From: Nocardia aurea
GTDB lineage: Bacteria > Actinomycetota > Actinomycetes > Mycobacteriales > Mycobacteriaceae
Direction of reading: 5' to 3'
Assembly (NCBI RefSeq): GCF_003123685.1
Contig: NZ_QCYJ01000029.1
Location: 124,001 to 188,000, forward strand
Length of the DNA stretch: 64,000 nucleotides
Below, piece by piece: positions 61,996-64,000 of this stretch. Numbering within the stretch: position 1 is the first letter of the stretch; every line of letters begins with the position of its first letter. Below the pieces are notes generated by a model. That model saw only the letters and a list, made by a program, of their open reading frames with translations, was not told the origin of the DNA and ran no database searches. A program made the position numbers and the translations under genes.

Positions 61996-62919
61996 CTACT
62001 TGTGGGCGTCGATGACGGTGACGCGGAAACGGTCGAGTTGTTCGATCAGATGCTCGACGCCCAGTCCCGGCATCGGGACCTGTACCCAGGTGACGCCGAT
62101 CGCCGCGAGTTCATCGAGTCCGGCGAGGTAGGCGTCGGCGTCGAATCCGGGTTCGCCCGGATTGCCGCCCGCGACGTTGGTGAAACTGATGTCGAGCGCG
62201 GTCCAGTCCCGTCCCGCGGCGTCGCAGCGTCTGCGCAGATCCTCGATGCCGCGCACCAGTGCCTCGTTCGAGTTCATCGATGTGGTGCCCGCCGTTGCGG
62301 CGAGGACCGGGGGTGCGGCGAAGGGACACCAGCCGTCACCGTGGGCGACGACGCGGGCGCGGGCGGCGCCGGTATTGCCGCCGATCCAGATCGGCGGATG
62401 GGGCCCGGTCACCGGCCTCGGGTGCGCGGTGATGCCGCGCGCGCTGAAATGTTTGCCCTCGTAGGAGATGTCGTCGCCGGTCCAGATCGCGCGGATCACC
62501 GCGAGTCCTTCGTCGACCAGGTCCTTGCGTTCGTCGAAGTCGACGCCGAGCGCGGCGAATTCGCGTTTGAGATATCCGGTGCCGATGGCCAGGGTGAACC
62601 GTCCGTCGGAGAGTCGATCCAGCGTCGCGCCCGCCTTGGCCACCAGGAACGGGTTGCGGTAGGGCAGCACGACGATGTTGGGGATCAGCCGCAGTGTCGT
62701 GGTGCGGGCGGCGGCGAATCCCATGGCGACGAAGGGGTCGAGCGCGTCGTGTCCGCCCGCGTCGAGCCAGCGCTGCGAGGGCGCGGGGTGATCGGTGAAC
62801 CCGAGTGCGTGAAAACCCGCGGCTTCGGTCGCGGCGGCCACCGCGGCGACACCGGCTCCCGATGCCAGCCCGGGATCACACGGATGACTGGTGATCGGGT
62901 AGGTCATCGCGAAGCGCAT
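61996..62919 (-). CDS. LLM-class F420-dependent oxidoreductase
   Basis: This is a 307-aa luciferase-like monooxygenase-fold protein from ATG 62919 (AGAGAGG upstream). LDRLSDGRFTLAIGTGYLKREFAALGVDF and GKHFSARGITAHPRPV followed by PPIWIGGNT are typical of F420-dependent LLM proteins in actinobacteria. It starts the operon with the SDR and CoA-transferase and may use F420 or FMN. Confidence 0.88.
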   Translation of the reverse strand: MRFAMTYPITSHPCDPGLASGAGVAAVAAATEAAGFHALGFTDHPAPSQRWLDAGGHDALDPFVAMGFAAARTTTLRLIPNIVVLPYRNPFLVAKAGATLDRLSDGRFTLAIGTGYLKREFAALGVDFDERKDLVDEGLAVIRAIWTGDDISYEGKHFSARGITAHPRPVTGPHPPIWIGGNTGAARARVVAHGDGWCPFAAPPVLAATAGTTSMNSNEALVRGIEDLRRRCDAAGRDWTALDISFTNVAGGNPGEPGFDADAYLAGLDELAAIGVTWVQVPMPGLGVEHLIEQLDRFRVTVIDAHK

Positions 62920-63338
62920 CGCGCCGCCTCTCTGGTAGTTCTCGCACTGTCGACCACTCCAGATAATCATGTTCTCGATACATGCGAGTCGGAATTTTGC
63001 AGAATGAGAATTTCACTGTCGACATGAAGGGTCGACTGCGCCCGCCGTGCCCGGCACGCCGGTATTCGTCGTCGTCCGACGCGGGGAAAGGTCCCTACTC
63101 CGACCACTGATCAGCGCTGTTGCCACCCATTCGCAGGTCTTCGAGCGGTGCCCTCGGGCAGCGACGATCAGCGCAAGGAACAGAATGTCGACCTGAACGC
63201 TTCACCTGGGGCTTTCCGATCATTGGGGTTCCGGCCTGTCCCGATCTCATCCATGACCCTGGGGGTGGAACGCAGCCACCCTCGGGATAGCCGAGCGATA
63301 CCTGAGGGCACTGTTCACCGAGCGACGAAGAGCGGATA
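62920..63338. other. 419-nt gap, promoters only
   Basis: It contains the divergent promoter region of the LLM and acyl-AMP-ligase genes. A minus-strand open frame at 63095-63352 has no features of a gene. Confidence 0.55.
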
Positions 63339-63359
63339 GTCATAGTTGTCAACTATGAC
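63339..63359. promoter_or_regulatory. 21-bp palindrome before the acyl-AMP-ligase gene
   Basis: GTCATAGTTG and its complement flank a single T, a perfect 10-1-10 palindrome that ends 23 nt before ATG 63383. The pattern is typical of a MarR- or TetR-type operator. No regulator gene is seen in the window next to it. Confidence 0.7.
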
Positions 63360-63382
63360 CACACCCCCGAAGGATCCACTGA

Positions 63383-64000
63383 ATGCAGCCCGGTTACGTC
63401 CAGCACGTCAGGCAGCAAGTCCTCGTCTACGGCGACACCCGCGCCTACACCTACCTTCGTGAGGCAGGGCGCGAACTCACCGAGGAGGTCGTCACCTACC
63501 GCGAACTCGATCGCGATGCCAGGGCTGTCGCCGCGTGGCTGGCCGATCGGCCGGAATCGGCAGAACCTGTCGTGCTGCTCTACCTCGACGGCATGGAATT
63601 CCTGCGGGCCTTCCTCGGCTGTCTCTACGCCGGGGTCATCGCCGTTCCCGCGCCGCTGCCCCACGACGAGCGCAGCACAGAGCGGGTAGCCGCCGTCATC
63701 GCGGATTGCGGCGCCGAATTGGTGCTCACGACCGCCAATTTCGCCCCGGTGGTCGCGGCCGCGACCACCGCGATCGTCGCGGCCACCGACGAAGAGTTCG
63801 GCGACCCCGACGCGTGGCGGATGCCCGATATCGACACCGGAACCATCGCCTTCCTGCAATACACCTCCGGTTCGACCGGCACACCGAAAGGTGTCGTCGT
63901 CACCCACGGCAACCTCATGCACAACCTGGCCGCGATCACCGCGATCGGATTCGACGACGCCGCGACCGGGGTCAGCTGGATTCCGCAATTCCATGACATG
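63383..64000 (+). CDS. fatty-acyl-AMP ligase (FAAL)-like enzyme, N-terminal part
   Basis: This is an incomplete gene cut by the window end, 206 codons seen. ATG 63383 follows AAGGA. It is an adenylate-forming enzyme: YTSGSTGTPKGVVVTHGN is the ATP loop, and SWIPQFHDM near the end matches FAAL-type proteins that feed polyketide synthases or lipopeptide systems. The opening VQHVRQQVLVYGDTRAYTYLRE is typical for FAAL. Downstream genes are needed to know whether it is stand-alone or part of a PKS/NRPS. Confidence 0.85.
   Translation, partial: MQPGYVQHVRQQVLVYGDTRAYTYLREAGRELTEEVVTYRELDRDARAVAAWLADRPESAEPVVLLYLDGMEFLRAFLGCLYAGVIAVPAPLPHDERSTERVAAVIADCGAELVLTTANFAPVVAAATTAIVAATDEEFGDPDAWRMPDIDTGTIAFLQYTSGSTGTPKGVVVTHGNLMHNLAAITAIGFDDAATGVSWIPQFHDM

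Noticed and set aside
61996..62919. LuxA-type luciferase partner for the luxEC pair
   Set aside because: It is an F420-type LLM protein about 47 kb away in a different operon with no LuxB partner.
63095..63352. 85-codon minus-strand open frame before the FAAL gene
   Set aside because: No ribosome site, no domain, and it overlaps the palindrome and promoter region.

Overview
This 64 kb window is chromosomal DNA of a high-GC, mycolic-acid-type actinobacterium, most likely Nocardia or a close relative. The reasons are a glnH-pknG signalling operon, an rsbW-sigF pair with a UsfY-like protein nearby, an ectABCD ectoine operon, a chromosomal erm-type methyltransferase, a fatty-acyl-AMP-ligase-like gene at the right edge, many acyl-CoA and TetR genes, frequent GTG starts and ATGA/GTGA gene overlaps. 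No rRNA, tRNA or CRISPR array was recognised. All calls come from reading the sequence and from knowledge of families; no database search was run.

Left part. Positions 17-7880 form one operon: GlnH-like lipoprotein, an unrecognised helical protein, PknG, a PP2C phosphatase, a VWA protein and an FHA protein. PknG, PP2C and FHA share small zinc-ribbon modules. A Baeyer-Villiger-type monooxygenase follows. Positions 9.6-12.6 kb are a scrap zone: two oppositely oriented pieces of a Tn3-family transposase, a SUKH-domain gene and a frameshifted tyrosine-recombinase remnant that runs into the 3' end of a luxC-like gene. Next come a luxE-luxC fatty-acid reductase pair without luciferase genes, a divergent TetR and an SDR.

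17-24.7 kb. Two glycosyltransferases, a small lipoprotein, a UsfY-like membrane protein, a CAP-domain secreted protein, rsbW and sigF, a proline-rich ORF, a conserved small protein and an atypical response regulator with Glu at the phospho-acceptor position. I read four good SigF-type promoters (GTTT, 14-16 bases, GGGTA) and one weaker one here, which suggests a compact SigF regulon.

24.8-37.4 kb. ectABCD with a terminator, a fusion of an SRPBCC-like domain to an acyl-CoA synthetase, erm, a PfkB kinase with a class II aldolase, an MFS exporter with a divergent TetR, a NADAR protein and a Sel1-repeat protein. An 18-bp direct repeat brackets the kinase-to-TetR block.

37.7-46 kb. An oxidoreductase with a carboxymuconolactone-decarboxylase-fold partner, an AraC-VOC-UvrA-like cassette, a cytochrome P450 that lacks ExxR, and an acyl-CoA oxidase-like protein. 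About 1.15 kb without a credible gene follows.

47-64 kb. Catabolic gene blocks: GntR/acyl-CoA dehydrogenase/CoA-transferase, aldehyde dehydrogenase, a TauD-CMD-HIBADH-unknown operon, TetR/SDR around a 22-bp palindrome, VOC-TesB/TetR around a 28-bp palindrome, CoA-transferase, SDR and an F420-type LLM oxidoreductase. An acyl-AMP ligase with a 21-bp palindrome upstream is cut by the window end.
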